Shown here: in pieces, positions 24,606 through 34,192 of the stretch
Layout: the number at the start of each line of letters is the position of its first letter
How positions within the stretch are numbered: position 1 is the stretch's first letter
Source: JAGVSZ01 sp019137045
GTDB lineage: Bacteria > Pseudomonadota > Gammaproteobacteria > Burkholderiales > SG8-39
DNA: 64,000 bases
Direction of reading: 5' to 3'
Assembly (NCBI GenBank): GCA_046347635.1
Contig: JAXMFT010000003.1
Coordinates: 248,001 to 312,000, forward strand
The notes under the pieces: model-generated
What the model saw: the letters and a program-made list of their open reading frames with translations, nothing else
Databases searched by the model: none
Told to the model about the DNA's origin: nothing
Position numbers and translations under genes: made by a program

Positions 24606-25451
24606 CTAGCGCTTCGTCCCGGTCCAGCGCGACTCGGGACCGGTCTCGAGCTTCATCGTGCCTTCGAGCGCGTTGCCGTTGATGCGGCCGCTGAAGTCGC
24701 GCCGCACGCCGCCCTGGTCGACGAACGAAAAGGCGATCCGGTCGCCGTGCAGCTTGGCGTCGCGCAGCCCCGCGTTGACCGTGCCGAGCTTCACCGAGCC
24801 CTCGAGCATCTGGTACTTCTGCTCGAGCGTGACGTCGAGGACGTCGCCGCCGGAGACGAGGCGCCAGGTGCCCGCGGCCTTCGCCGGGACCAGCCAGAAG
24901 TAGGCCCGCCGCCCGTCGATGGTGGTGATCTCGTCGGGCTGCCAGTCGTCCATGTTGAACTGGTGCGAGACGATGCGCGTGCCGGGCTTCATGTCGAGCA
25001 GCTTCGGGCGCAGCTTCAGGTTCAGCCCGGGCAGCAGGTACATCGTGATCACCGTCGCCTGGCTGAAATCGCTCTCGAAGATGTCGGCCTTGGCGAAGCG
25101 CGCCTTGCCCGCCACCCCCTCCTTCGCCGCGTTGCGGTTGGAGAGATCGACCATGTCGGGGTTGTACTCGATGCCCATCGAGCGGGCGCCGAACTTCTTC
25201 GCCGCGGCGATCGCGATGCGGCCGTCGCCCGAGCCGAGGTCGATCACGAAGTCGTTCGGGGTGGTCTGCGCCATGCGCAGCATCCGCTCGACCAGCTCCT
25301 CGGGGGTCGGCACCCAGATCACGTCCTTGCCGGCCTGCCCGACCTGGGGCGCGAAGTCTTCCTTCTTCTGGGCTTGGGCCGCGGCGGTGGCGGCGACTGC
25401 GACGAGGGCCAGCGCGGCGGCGGCCCGGCGGACGAGCGTGGAGGACCTCAA
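24606..25451 (-). CDS. Apparently exported class I SAM-methyltransferase-fold protein (281 aa)
   Basis: Residues about 65-180 form a class I methyltransferase core: motif I is DLGSGDGRIAIAAA (about 70-83) followed by an acidic residue in MGIEYNPDM, as in SAM-dependent enzymes. The first 26 residues, MRSSTLVRRAAAALALVAVA and on to AAAQAQ, look like a cleavable Sec signal peptide. The C-terminal 90 residues form a beta-rich domain with repeated GxINGNxLEGT-like strands. SAM is not known to be available in the periplasm, so the export signal is surprising; the protein may bind another ligand or the signal may be a membrane anchor. No function is assigned. Confidence 0.75.
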   Translation of the reverse strand: MRSSTLVRRAAAALALVAVAATAAAQAQKKEDFAPQVGQAGKDVIWVPTPEELVERMLRMAQTTPNDFVIDLGSGDGRIAIAAAKKFGARSMGIEYNPDMVDLSNRNAAKEGVAGKARFAKADIFESDFSQATVITMYLLPGLNLKLRPKLLDMKPGTRIVSHQFNMDDWQPDEITTIDGRRAYFWLVPAKAAGTWRLVSGGDVLDVTLEQKYQMLEGSVKLGTVNAGLRDAKLHGDRIAFSFVDQGGVRRDFSGRINGNALEGTMKLETGPESRWTGTKR

Positions 25452-25663
25452 GACCTTCTCCCTTGCGTGATGGGCCGGCCGGGCCGGCGAAGGGCGCAGA
25501 GTTTAGCATCGACCCTCGCGCGCCCCGGTGGTTCCCGGCCCTGCCGTCGCCCCGGGCGCGCCCGGGGTCCGGGGCGCCGCGATCGGGGCGCGAGCGGCAG
25601 ATTTGCACAGCGTGCCACGGGGACCATGGCGGCGCGGGCGCGCGCCCGTTCCATAATCGCCCG

Positions 25664-28600
25664 ATGGGAGGAGACCACCCGGCCGTCACCCGGCCCCCCG
25701 TCGATGCGTTCGAGCTCGCCGGCACCGGGATCGCGATCATCGACGCGAGCGGGGTCGTGCTGCGCGCCAACCCGGCCTACTGCGAGCTCGTCGGCCGGAG
25801 GGAGGCCGAGCTGGTCGGCCAGGCCCTCTCCCTCGTGTTTCCGCGCGAGCAGCAGGCCCTTGCGCGCCGCGCCCTGAAGGCCGCGCTCGCGCCGGCGACG
25901 CTGCCGCTGCCGAGCTACTGGACGCTGGTGCGGCCCGACGGCCGGACCGTCGCCGCCCTGCTCACCGTGCGTCCCGCCGGCTTCGACGACACGCTCGCGG
26001 TGGTCACCGCGACCGACGTCACCGCCCTCGCCGCCACCGAGGCGCGGCTCACCGCGGTGCTGGAGGAGAGCCGCCTGATCCTCGAGCACGCCCAGGTCGG
26101 GGTCGCCTTCGTGCGGCGCGGCCGCGTGATGCGCGCCAACGCGACCTGCGCGCGCATGTTCGGGTACGGCGTGCGCGAGCTCGTCGGCGAGCCGGCGGCG
26201 GAGCTGCTCGCCCCCGCCGGCGCGCCCGCGCCGGCGAGCGGCGTGCTCGAGGCGGCGTGGAACGGCGAGCGGCTGCTGCGCCGGCGCGACGGGTCGGAGT
26301 TCTGGTGCGAGATCGACATCCAGCCGTTCGGCGCTCCCGGCGACCCCGGGCAGGCGATCCTGACGCTGCGCGACGTCACCGCGCGGCGCCTGGCGCAGGA
26401 CGAGCTCGCGCGCCTGATGCTCGACCAGCGCGCGCTGCTCGACAACGCCTCGGTCGCGATCCTGTTCACCCGCGAGCGGCGCGTGCAGCGCTGCAACCGG
26501 CGCGCGGAGGAGCTGCTCGGCTACGGCCCGGGCGAGCTCATCGGCCTGCCCGGCATGGTCTTCTACCCCGACGCCGAGGCCTACGCGGCGATCGGCCGCG
26601 AGGCCGGCCCGATCCTCGCGCGCGGCGAGGCGTTCAGGACCGAGCTGCAGCTCGCGCGCAAGGACCGCTCGCTGCTCTGGTGCCGCCTGCACGCGAAGGC
26701 GGTGAACCCGCACGCGACCGGCGAGGGCACGATCTGGATCGCCGAGGACATCAGCGAGGCGCGCCTCGCGAGCGAGTCGCTCGGGCGGCTGCTGCGCGAG
26801 CTCTCCACCATCTTCGACAACGCGGCGGTCGGGATCGCCTACACGCGCGAGCGGATCTTCCTGCGCTGCAACCGCAAGCAGGAAGAGCTCTTCGGGTACG
26901 GGCTGGGCGAGCTCGAGGGGCAGAGCGCCGCGGTGCTCTTCCCGGACGCGGACGCGTTCGAGGCGTTCGGCGCCCGCTCCGAGGCGGTGATCGCCTCCGG
27001 CGAGACCTACGAGGCGGAGATCGTGAACCGGCGCCGCGACGGCTCGTCCGTCCTGTGCCACGTCTCGGGCCGCGCGATCGACCCGGCCGATCTCGCGCAG
27101 GGCGTGATCTGGATCATCCAGGACGTGACCGCCGAGCGCGCCGCGCAGCAGGAGCTCGTGCGCGGCCGCGACCAGCTCGAGCAGCGCGTCGCCGAGCGCA
27201 CCCACGCGCTCGCGCGCAAGAACGTGGAGCTGCAGTCCGAGATCGGCGAGCGCCGCCTGATCGAGGAGGAGCTGCGGGTGCGCAGCGAACGGCTCCTCTT
27301 CCACCGCAACCAGCTGCTCGCGCTCGCGCGCCGCGACCGGTCGGACTTCGCGCAGGCGCTGCGCGAAGTCCTCGCGGTGGCGTGCACGACGCTGCGCCTG
27401 GACCGCGCGAGCTTCTGGCGCATGTCCCCGGACGCGCGGGCGCTGCGCTGCGAGGCGGTGTTCCGCGCCGACGGCGGGGTGGACGCGGCGCCGGTGCCCG
27501 CGCTGCTCGGCGCCGGCGAGCACGCCGAGTACTTCCGTGCGATCGGGGCGAACGAGATCGTCGCCGCCGACGACGCCGGCAGCCACCCGGCCACCCGCTC
27601 GCTCGACCCGGTGTACATGCGGCCGCTCGGCATCGCCTCCACGCTCGACCTGCCGGTGTGGCTCGACGGGCGCGTCGTCGGGATGGTGTGCCTGGAGGCG
27701 ATCGCCGCGCCGCGCGCCTGGCAGCCCGAGGAGATCGACTTCGCCTCCGGCGTGGCGACGATGGTCGCGCTCGCGATCGAGGCCTCGCACCGGCGCGACG
27801 CCGAGGCGCGCCTGGTGCGGCTCGCGCACTACGACTCGCTCACCGGGCTGCCGAACCGGAACCTGCTGCACGACCGCCTGCGGCAGGCGCTCGTCTACGC
27901 CGCGCGCCACCGCTCGCGCGTGGCGCTCATGTTCCTCGACCTCGACCGCTTCAAGACCATCAACGACTCGCTCGGCCACCACGTCGGCGACCGGATCCTC
28001 AAGGAGGTCGCGGCGCGCCTCACCCGCACGCTGCGCAGCGGCGACACCGTCGCGCGCCTCGGCGGCGACGAGTTCGTGGTGGTGCTGCAGGAGGTGCGCG
28101 AGCCGAACGACGCCGCGCACGTGGCGCAGAACCTGCTGCGCGAGCTCGCCCCGCCGTGCGCGGTGGACGGGCGCGAGCTGCACCTTTCGGCCAGCATCGG
28201 GATCACCATCTTCCCCGACGACGGGCGCGAGGCCGACGTGCTGATGAAGCACGCCGACGTGGCGATGTACCACGTCAAGGAGGGCGGGCGCAACGGCTAC
28301 CAGTTCTTCGCCGCCACCATGAACCAGCAGGCGAACCGGCGGCTCACGATCGAGAACGAGCTGCGCCGCGCCATCCGCCGCGGCGAGCTGGTGCTGCACT
28401 ACCAGCCGCAGTACGACATCGAGCGCGGGGAGCTGCGCACGCTCGAGGCGCTGGTGCGCTGGCTGCATCCCGAGCGCGGCCTGGTGATGCCGGGCGGCTT
28501 CATCACCATCGCCGAGGACGGCGGGCTCGCGCAGGCGCTCGGCGACTGGACGCTGCGCGAGGCGTGCCTGCAGAGCGAGCGCTGGCGGCGCGCCGGCATC

Positions 28601-29122
28601 GAGCCGGTCCCGATCGCGGTCAACCTGTCGGCGCGCGCGTTCCGCGAGCGCTCGCTGCCCGACACGCTGCGCGCGATCCTGCAGGAGACCGGCGTGGACG
28701 CGCGCATGCTGGAGCTCGAGATCACCGAGAGCGCGCTGATGCAGCACTCGGAGGCCACCGCCACCACCCTCGCCGAGCTCTCGGCGATGGGCATCCAGCT
28801 CGCGGTGGACGACTTCGGCACCGGCTACTCGAGCCTCGCCTACCTCAAGCGCTTCCCGATCGACAAGCTGAAGATCGACCGCTCGTTCGTGCGCGAGGTC
28901 CCGGGCAACGTGGACGACGCGGCGATCACGCAGGCGATCATCTCGCTCGCGCGCACCCTCGGCCTGCGGGTGGTGGCCGAGGGCGTGGAGACCGGCGCCC
29001 AGCTCGAGTTCCTGCGCCGCCACGGCTGCGACGGCGTGCAGGGCCACCTCTTCTGCCCGCCCTGCGACCCGGGCGAGACCGAGCGCCTCTTCGGCCCGAG
29101 CCCGGCGCGCAGGGCCGGCTGA
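25664..29122 (+). CDS. PAS-GAF-GGDEF-EAL cyclic-di-GMP protein (1152 aa)
   Basis: A soluble multidomain signalling protein without membrane segments. Four PAS-like repeats occupy about residues 10-500 (each with an NAxVGIxxTRxxxxxRCNR-like start), then a coiled coil, a GAF domain (about 560-710), a GGDEF domain and an EAL domain. The GGDEF motif (RLGGDEF, residue 800) is intact and an RxxD inhibitory site stands five residues before it. The EAL motif (EALVRW, residue 928), NLSARAF, DDFGTGYSSL and VAEGVET are all intact. Both making and breaking cyclic-di-GMP are possible; which dominates cannot be told. ATG 25664 is used since it precedes the first PAS domain; the frame is open further upstream. 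It converges on the glycosyltransferase gene, 10 bases apart. Confidence 0.92.
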   Translation: MGGDHPAVTRPPVDAFELAGTGIAIIDASGVVLRANPAYCELVGRREAELVGQALSLVFPREQQALARRALKAALAPATLPLPSYWTLVRPDGRTVAALLTVRPAGFDDTLAVVTATDVTALAATEARLTAVLEESRLILEHAQVGVAFVRRGRVMRANATCARMFGYGVRELVGEPAAELLAPAGAPAPASGVLEAAWNGERLLRRRDGSEFWCEIDIQPFGAPGDPGQAILTLRDVTARRLAQDELARLMLDQRALLDNASVAILFTRERRVQRCNRRAEELLGYGPGELIGLPGMVFYPDAEAYAAIGREAGPILARGEAFRTELQLARKDRSLLWCRLHAKAVNPHATGEGTIWIAEDISEARLASESLGRLLRELSTIFDNAAVGIAYTRERIFLRCNRKQEELFGYGLGELEGQSAAVLFPDADAFEAFGARSEAVIASGETYEAEIVNRRRDGSSVLCHVSGRAIDPADLAQGVIWIIQDVTAERAAQQELVRGRDQLEQRVAERTHALARKNVELQSEIGERRLIEEELRVRSERLLFHRNQLLALARRDRSDFAQALREVLAVACTTLRLDRASFWRMSPDARALRCEAVFRADGGVDAAPVPALLGAGEHAEYFRAIGANEIVAADDAGSHPATRSLDPVYMRPLGIASTLDLPVWLDGRVVGMVCLEAIAAPRAWQPEEIDFASGVATMVALAIEASHRRDAEARLVRLAHYDSLTGLPNRNLLHDRLRQALVYAARHRSRVALMFLDLDRFKTINDSLGHHVGDRILKEVAARLTRTLRSGDTVARLGGDEFVVVLQEVREPNDAAHVAQNLLRELAPPCAVDGRELHLSASIGITIFPDDGREADVLMKHADVAMYHVKEGGRNGYQFFAATMNQQANRRLTIENELRRAIRRGELVLHYQPQYDIERGELRTLEALVRWLHPERGLVMPGGFITIAEDGGLAQALGDWTLREACLQSERWRRAGIEPVPIAVNLSARAFRERSLPDTLRAILQETGVDARMLELEITESALMQHSEATATTLAELSAMGIQLAVDDFGTGYSSLAYLKRFPIDKLKIDRSFVREVPGNVDDAAITQAIISLARTLGLRVVAEGVETGAQLEFLRRHGCDGVQGHLFCPPCDPGETERLFGPSPARRAG

Positions 29123-29132
29123 CGCCCTGCGC

Positions 29133-30854
29133 CTACTCGACGGCGAACCGCGCCGGCCGCTCCCCGCGCGCCGCGCGCGCCGCCATCGTCTCGAACGCGC
29201 GCTCGATTCCGCGCGCGAACCGCGCGGTGTCGAAGAGCGGCAGCGCGCGCCGGTTGCGCCCGAGCCGCGCCTTCAGCTCCGCGCGCCGCTCCGGCGCACG
29301 CGCGAGCTCGATCGCCGTGCGCTCGTAGTCGGCGAGCGTCGCCACGGCGAGCTCCGGCAGCCCGACGGCGTGCAGGAGGCTCGTCGCCACGCGCCCCTGG
29401 AACGACGGCGCCGGGCAGGTGAGCACCGGCAGCCCGGCCCAGAGCGCGTCGCACGCGGTCGTGTGCGCGTTGTACAGGTGCGTGTCGAGAAAGAGGTCGG
29501 CCACGCCGTGGCGCGCGAGGTGCGCGGATTTCTCGGCGATGCGCGCTGCGAACACGAGCCGGTCCGCGGCGACGCCCGCGCGCGCGGCCGCCTGCGCGAG
29601 GTTGCCGCGCGCCCCGGGGCCGGGGTCCGCGAGCCACAGCACCGAATCCGGCACCGCCGCGAGCACGCGCATCCAGCGCGCGAAGATGCCGGCGTCGATC
29701 TTGGCCACCTGGTTGAAGGCGCAGAACACCACGCCGCGCGCGGGCAGCCCGCACTCGGCGCGCGTCGGCACCCGCGCGTCGATCGGCTGCGTGTCGTCGG
29801 TCGCGAGGTAGCTGTGCGGCAGCCAGACCACCTGCTCCGAGTACCACGCGAGGTCGCTCTCGGGGACCACGACCCGGTCGCCCACCAGGTAGTCGATGAA
29901 GCCGGCGCCCGTGGTGCCCGCGTAGCCGAGCCAGGCCGCCTGCACCGGCGCCGGGCGCAGCGCGAACACCTCGGGCCGGCTGCGGCCGGTGTGCGACATC
30001 AGGTCCACCAGCACGTCGATGCCGTCGGCCGCGATGCGCTCGGCCGCCGCCCGGAACGGGGCCGCGCCCAGGTCGACGAAGCGCGCGCACGCGGCGGCGA
30101 TGCGGCGCCGGTACGCGCTCCCGTCGTCGTGCCCGAACGAGTAGGCGTGGATGTCGAAGCGCGCGCGGTCGTGCCGCTCGAAGAGGCCGGCGGTGAGGTG
30201 TGCCACCGCGTGGTCGTGGAAGTCCGCCGAGGCGTAGCCGATGCGCAGCCGCTCCCCGCGCGCGCGCGCTTCCCGGCGCAGCGGCGCCCCGGCGCGCGCC
30301 GCGACGCGGCCGGCGTGATGCCGCGCGATCGCGAACCGGAGCTCCGGCGCGCGCGGCAGCAGCAGCGAGTTGAACGGCGTGACGCAGTCGAGCCACTCGC
30401 CGGCGCCCGCGCGCGCCCAGCGCTCGTTCAGGCGCGCCACCTCGGCGCTCACCGCGTCCCACACGCAGAGGTCCATCAGCGGGCGCACGAGGTTGGCGCG
30501 CGCCTCGGCGTGGTCGGGCGCGAGGCGCAACACCTCGCGGTAGTGGGCCACGGCCTCCGCGGGCCGGCCGGCCATGGCGAGCACGTTGGCGAGGTTGAGG
30601 CGCGCGTTCGCGTGGCGCGGATCGAGCTCGACCGCGCGGGCGAGGCGCGCGAGGCCCTCGTCGAGGCGCCGCTGCTCCCACAGCACCATGCCGAGGTTGC
30701 CGTACGCCGGCGCGAACCCCGGCGCCGCGTCGACCGCGGCGCGGAAGGCGCGCTCGGCGCCGGCGAGGTCGCCCGCGTGCCAGCGCGCGAGGCCCGCCTC
30801 GTTGAGGCCGGGGGCGCGGCCGGCGCGCAGCGACCGCAGGAGGTTCTTCAGCAT
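29133..30854 (-). CDS. TPR-containing OGT-like glycosyltransferase (573 aa)
   Basis: The first 130 residues hold three TPR repeats (e.g. AYGNLGMVLWEQRRLDEGLA). The rest is the catalytic domain of the O-GlcNAc transferase/SPINDLY family: RIGYASADFHDHAVAHL (about 202-219) includes the histidine that is catalytic in OGT, then DLMSHTGRSRPEVFALRPAP, LGYAGTTGAGFIDYLVGD and the donor-binding GLPVLTCPAPSFQGRVA. Length and domain order fit bacterial members such as HMW1C-like or SPINDLY-like proteins. It probably glycosylates a protein in the cytoplasm, possibly a pilin, flagellin or adhesin; no target is adjacent, though the pilus operon is 8.5 kb away. Confidence 0.85.
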   Translation of the reverse strand: MLKNLLRSLRAGRAPGLNEAGLARWHAGDLAGAERAFRAAVDAAPGFAPAYGNLGMVLWEQRRLDEGLARLARAVELDPRHANARLNLANVLAMAGRPAEAVAHYREVLRLAPDHAEARANLVRPLMDLCVWDAVSAEVARLNERWARAGAGEWLDCVTPFNSLLLPRAPELRFAIARHHAGRVAARAGAPLRREARARGERLRIGYASADFHDHAVAHLTAGLFERHDRARFDIHAYSFGHDDGSAYRRRIAAACARFVDLGAAPFRAAAERIAADGIDVLVDLMSHTGRSRPEVFALRPAPVQAAWLGYAGTTGAGFIDYLVGDRVVVPESDLAWYSEQVVWLPHSYLATDDTQPIDARVPTRAECGLPARGVVFCAFNQVAKIDAGIFARWMRVLAAVPDSVLWLADPGPGARGNLAQAAARAGVAADRLVFAARIAEKSAHLARHGVADLFLDTHLYNAHTTACDALWAGLPVLTCPAPSFQGRVATSLLHAVGLPELAVATLADYERTAIELARAPERRAELKARLGRNRRALPLFDTARFARGIERAFETMAARAARGERPARFAVE

Positions 30855-30874
30855 CCCGGCGCGCGGCGGACCGG

Positions 30875-32215
30875 CTACGCGCCCGCGATCGTCATGCCCT
30901 CGACCAGGATCGAGCCGCAGGTGCGCGAGCCGCGCGTGAGCGCGTCGCCGCCGATCGCGACGACGTTGCGGAACATGTCGCGCAGGTTACCGGCGATCGT
31001 GATCTCCTCCACCGGGTAGCGGATCTCTCCGCCCTCGACCCAGTAGCCGAACGCGCCGCGCGAGTAGTCGCCGGTGACCATGTTGATCCCCTGCCCCATC
31101 AGCTCGGTGACCAGCAGCCCGGTGCCGAGCTCGCGCAGCATGCCTTCGAAGTCGCGCGGGCCGGGCGCGAGGACCAGGTTGGCGTTGCCGCCCGCGTTGC
31201 CGGTGGACTTCATCCCGAGCTTGCGCGCGGCGTAGACGCCGAGGAAGTAGCCCTGCAGGACGCCGTCCTTCACCACGTCGCGCGCGTGCGTCGCGACCCC
31301 GTCGTCGTCGAAGCAGCCGCTCGCCAGCCCGCGCGGCACGAACGGGTCCTCGCGCAGGTTCACGATCGGGGCGAACACCTGCGTGCCGAGGCTGTCGAGC
31401 AGGAACGAGCTCTTGCGGTAGAGCGCCCCGCCGCTCACCGCGCTCACGAAGTGCCCGAGCAGCCCGTTCGCGACCGGCGCCTCGAACAGCACCCGCGCCG
31501 CGCGCGTGGCGACCCGGCGCGGGCGCAGCCGCGCGAGCGCCCGGCGCCCGGCGTAGTCGCCGATCGCCTCGGGCCGCGCGAGGTCCCCCGGCGCGCGCAT
31601 CTGCGAGTACCAGTCGTCGCGCTGCATCGCGCCGTTCTCGCCCGCGATGACCGCGCACGACACGTAGTGGCGCGAGCTCGGGTAGCCGTCGAGGAAGCCG
31701 GCGGAGTTGCCGGCCACGAACTGCCACTGCTGGCAGGAGACGGTGGCGCCCTCGGAGTTGACGATGCGCTGGTCGAGCCGGAACGCCGCCGCCTCGCACG
31801 CGCGCGCCGTCTCGATCGCGCGCTCGACCGGCAGGTCCCAGGGATGGAAGAGGTCGAGGTCGCGGCTCGCGCGCGAGATGAGCTCGGCCTCCGCGAGCCC
31901 CGCGCAGTCGTCGGCGGCGGTGAAGCGCGCGATCGACAGCGCCGCGCGCACCGTGTCGTCGATCGCGCGCTCCGACAGGTCGGAGCTCGAGGCGTGGCCG
32001 CGCTGCTTGCCGATGTAAGCGGTGACGTTGAGCCCCTTGTCGCGGTTGTGCTCGATCGTCTCCACCTCCCCGTTGCGCACCGTGACGTTCTGGCCGTAGC
32101 CCTCGGACACGTCGGCCTCGGCCTCGGTGGCGCCCTGCGCGCGCGCGCTGCGCAGCGTGCGCTCGACCAGCGCGCGCAGCTCGTCGCGGGAACGGGTGAA
32201 GCGGGTCTGGGGCAT
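30875..32215 (-). CDS. pmbA: Metalloprotease PmbA (TldE)
   Basis: PmbA partners TldD in a cytoplasmic zinc protease that degrades unfolded peptides and processes some modified peptides. ATG 32215 gives 446 aa, the normal length. Family features are the N-terminal helices, SGGALYRKSSFLLDSLG near residue 280, the segment LASGCFDDDGVATHARDVVKDG and the C-terminal GNLRDMFRNVVAIGGD. The tldD partner is not in the window, which is usual because the two are often unlinked. The gene is divergent from darP, with 67 bases between the starts, where a TATTATA-like sequence near 32252-32258 could serve as a -10 box. Confidence 0.92.
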   Translation of the reverse strand: MPQTRFTRSRDELRALVERTLRSARAQGATEAEADVSEGYGQNVTVRNGEVETIEHNRDKGLNVTAYIGKQRGHASSSDLSERAIDDTVRAALSIARFTAADDCAGLAEAELISRASRDLDLFHPWDLPVERAIETARACEAAAFRLDQRIVNSEGATVSCQQWQFVAGNSAGFLDGYPSSRHYVSCAVIAGENGAMQRDDWYSQMRAPGDLARPEAIGDYAGRRALARLRPRRVATRAARVLFEAPVANGLLGHFVSAVSGGALYRKSSFLLDSLGTQVFAPIVNLREDPFVPRGLASGCFDDDGVATHARDVVKDGVLQGYFLGVYAARKLGMKSTGNAGGNANLVLAPGPRDFEGMLRELGTGLLVTELMGQGINMVTGDYSRGAFGYWVEGGEIRYPVEEITIAGNLRDMFRNVVAIGGDALTRGSRTCGSILVEGMTIAGA

Positions 32216-32282
32216 CGGTCTGCGCGGGGCTCGGGGCGGTGGGGGCGCGCTATTATACGGGCGCCCTCCCCGCGCCCCGCCG

Positions 32283-32798
32283 ATGCAGGAACCCGCAGAC
32301 CGCCCGAGCAAGACGCGCCTCAAGCGCGACATGGACGCGCTCCAGTCGCTCGGGGCGCGGCTGCTCGAGGTGAGCGAGGAGCGGCTCGCTGCGCTCGCGC
32401 TGCCCGAGCGCCTGCGCGAGGCGGTGCTCGAGGCCCGGCGCATCCGCAGCCGCGAGGCGCGCCGGCGCCAGCTCCAGTACATCGGCAAGCTCATGCGCGC
32501 GGTCGACCCCGCGCCGCTGCGCGCGCGCTTCGCCGAGTGGGACGGGCGCTCGGCCGCCGCGACCGCCGCGCACCACCGCGCGGAGCGCTGGCGCGAGCGG
32601 CTCCTCGACGACGAGGGCGCGCTCACCGAGTTCGCGCGCGAGTGCCCGGGCGCCGACCTGCAGCAGCTGCGCGCGTGCGTGCGCGCGGTCCGCAAGGACC
32701 GGCTCGCCGGCCACGCGTCGCGGCACTACCGGGACCTCTTCCGACTCGTGAAGGCCGCGCTCGACGCCGGCGCGCCTCCCTATAATCCGGAGCCATGA
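32283..32798 (+). CDS. darP: Ribosome-associated protein DarP (YjgA family)
   Basis: A 171-residue basic protein of the YjgA/DUF615 family, which in E. coli binds late 50S ribosome precursors and helps peptidyl-transferase centre maturation. Typical features are the N-terminal SKTRLKRDMDALQSLG and a conserved C-terminal region SRHYRDLFRLVKAAL. It is commonly found next to pmbA, as here. The stop overlaps the start of the mog gene by 4 bases (ATGA). The start ATG is the first one that retains the family N-terminus. Confidence 0.92.
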   Translation: MQEPADRPSKTRLKRDMDALQSLGARLLEVSEERLAALALPERLREAVLEARRIRSREARRRQLQYIGKLMRAVDPAPLRARFAEWDGRSAAATAAHHRAERWRERLLDDEGALTEFARECPGADLQQLRACVRAVRKDRLAGHASRHYRDLFRLVKAALDAGAPPYNPEP

Positions 32799-33403
32799 GC
32801 ACGGCTGACCGCCCTCTGAGAGTGGGCCTCGTATCGATCAGCGACCGCGCCTCCGCGGGGGTATACCGGGACGAGGGCGTTCCCGCCCTGAAGGAGTGGC
32901 TCGGGCGCGCGCTCGCGACGCCGTTCGCGGTCGAGGAGCGCCTCGTCGCCGACGAGCAGCCGGTGATCGAGGCGACGCTCGCCGACCTCGTCGACCGGCG
33001 CGGGTGCGACCTCGTCCTGACCACCGGCGGCACCGGGCCGGCGCGCCGCGACGTGACCCCGGAGGCGACGCTCGCGGTGGCGGACAAGGTGATGCCGGGC
33101 TTCGGCGAGCAGATGCGCCAGATCAGCCTGCACTACGTGCCGACCGCGATCCTGTCGCGGCAGGTGGCGGTCGTGCGCAAGCAGGCGCTGATCGTGAACC
33201 TGCCCGGACAGCCGAAGTCGATCCGGGAGACGCTCGAGGGCGTCCGGGGCGCGGACGGCGCGACCGCGGTGCCCGGCATCTTCGCCGCGATCCCCTACTG
33301 CATCGACCTGATCGGCGGGCCGTACGTCGAGACGAACGAGGCGGTGGTGAAGGCGTTCCGGCCGAAATCCGCGCAGCGCCCGAAGCCGGCGGCCGCGCAG
33401 TGA
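32795..33403 (+). CDS. mog: Molybdopterin adenylyltransferase (MogA)
   Basis: MogA activates molybdopterin by adenylylation before molybdenum insertion. The signature TTGGTGPARRDVTPEAT (about 75-91) and GIFAAIPYCIDLIGG near residue 162 are typical, and the length (202 aa) is normal. It overlaps darP and the following esterase gene by 4 bases each. Two systems in the window need molybdenum cofactor or its maturation: the large oxidoreductase at 11.7 kb and the CoxD/E/G-like module. Confidence 0.93.
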   Translation: MSTADRPLRVGLVSISDRASAGVYRDEGVPALKEWLGRALATPFAVEERLVADEQPVIEATLADLVDRRGCDLVLTTGGTGPARRDVTPEATLAVADKVMPGFGEQMRQISLHYVPTAILSRQVAVVRKQALIVNLPGQPKSIRETLEGVRGADGATAVPGIFAAIPYCIDLIGGPYVETNEAVVKAFRPKSAQRPKPAAAQ

Positions 33404-34065
33404 CCGCGCCGCTCGAGTCGATCGAGATCGAGACCGGGCCGGCGCCCACCGCGGCGGTGCTGTGGCTGCACGGCCTCGGGGCCGACGGCAACGACTTCGT
33501 GCCGGTGGTCGAGGCGCTCGACCTGCCCGAGCGGCCGATCCGGTTCGTGTTTCCGCACGCGCCGATGCGGCCGGTGACGATCAACCAGGGCTACGTGATG
33601 CGCGCCTGGTACGACGTCCTGAGCATGGACTTCGAGCGCCGCGCGGACGAACGCGGCGTGCGCGAGTCGCAGGGGCTGGTCGAAGTCCTGATCGAACGCG
33701 AGACGCGCCGCGGCGTCGCCGCGCGCGGGATCGTGCTCGCCGGCTTCTCGCAGGGCGGCGCGATCGCGCTCCAGACGGGGCTGCGCCACGCGGCCCGGCT
33801 GGCGGGGATCATGGCGCTGTCGTGCTACCTGCCGCTCGCCGGCACGCTCGACGCGGAGCGCGCCCCGGCCAACCGCGACGTGCCGGTCTTCATGGCCCAC
33901 GGCGCGCACGACCCGGTCGTGCCGGTGCCGCTCGCGCGCGAGTCGCGCGACCGGCTGGTACGGCTGGGATACGACGTGGCGTGGCACGAGTACCCGATGG
34001 AGCACTCGGTGTCGCCGGAGGAGATCGCGGCGATCGGCGCGTGGCTGCGCCGGGTGCTTGCCTAG
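33400..34065 (+). CDS. Carboxylesterase/phospholipase family hydrolase (221 aa)
   Basis: A member of the EstB-like alpha/beta hydrolases. The oxyanion region LHGLGADGNDF is near residue 22, the nucleophile is in GFSQGG (near residue 115), the acid is the aspartate in AHGAHDPVVP and the catalytic histidine lies in YPMEHSV. GTG 33400 overlaps the mog stop (GTGA), so translation is coupled. Family members cleave short-chain carboxylic esters or lysophospholipids. The physiological substrate is not known. Confidence 0.92.
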   Translation: MTAPLESIEIETGPAPTAAVLWLHGLGADGNDFVPVVEALDLPERPIRFVFPHAPMRPVTINQGYVMRAWYDVLSMDFERRADERGVRESQGLVEVLIERETRRGVAARGIVLAGFSQGGAIALQTGLRHAARLAGIMALSCYLPLAGTLDAERAPANRDVPVFMAHGAHDPVVPVPLARESRDRLVRLGYDVAWHEYPMEHSVSPEEIAAIGAWLRRVLA

Positions 34066-34192
34066 GACGCCCGGGGCCCTTCTTTTCGGCCGGCCGCCTC
34101 GCAGAATCGCTCGCAGCCCGCCGGCGGCGAATGTCGTCCGCGCTCGTCGCGCTGCGCGGCCTCGCGACCTCCGGGTCGCGGACTCGAACGCC

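Noticed and set aside
25448..29047. A 1199-codon open frame antisense to the GGDEF-EAL gene
   Set aside because: No family resemblance and biased composition; the plus-strand gene has intact GGDEF and EAL motifs.
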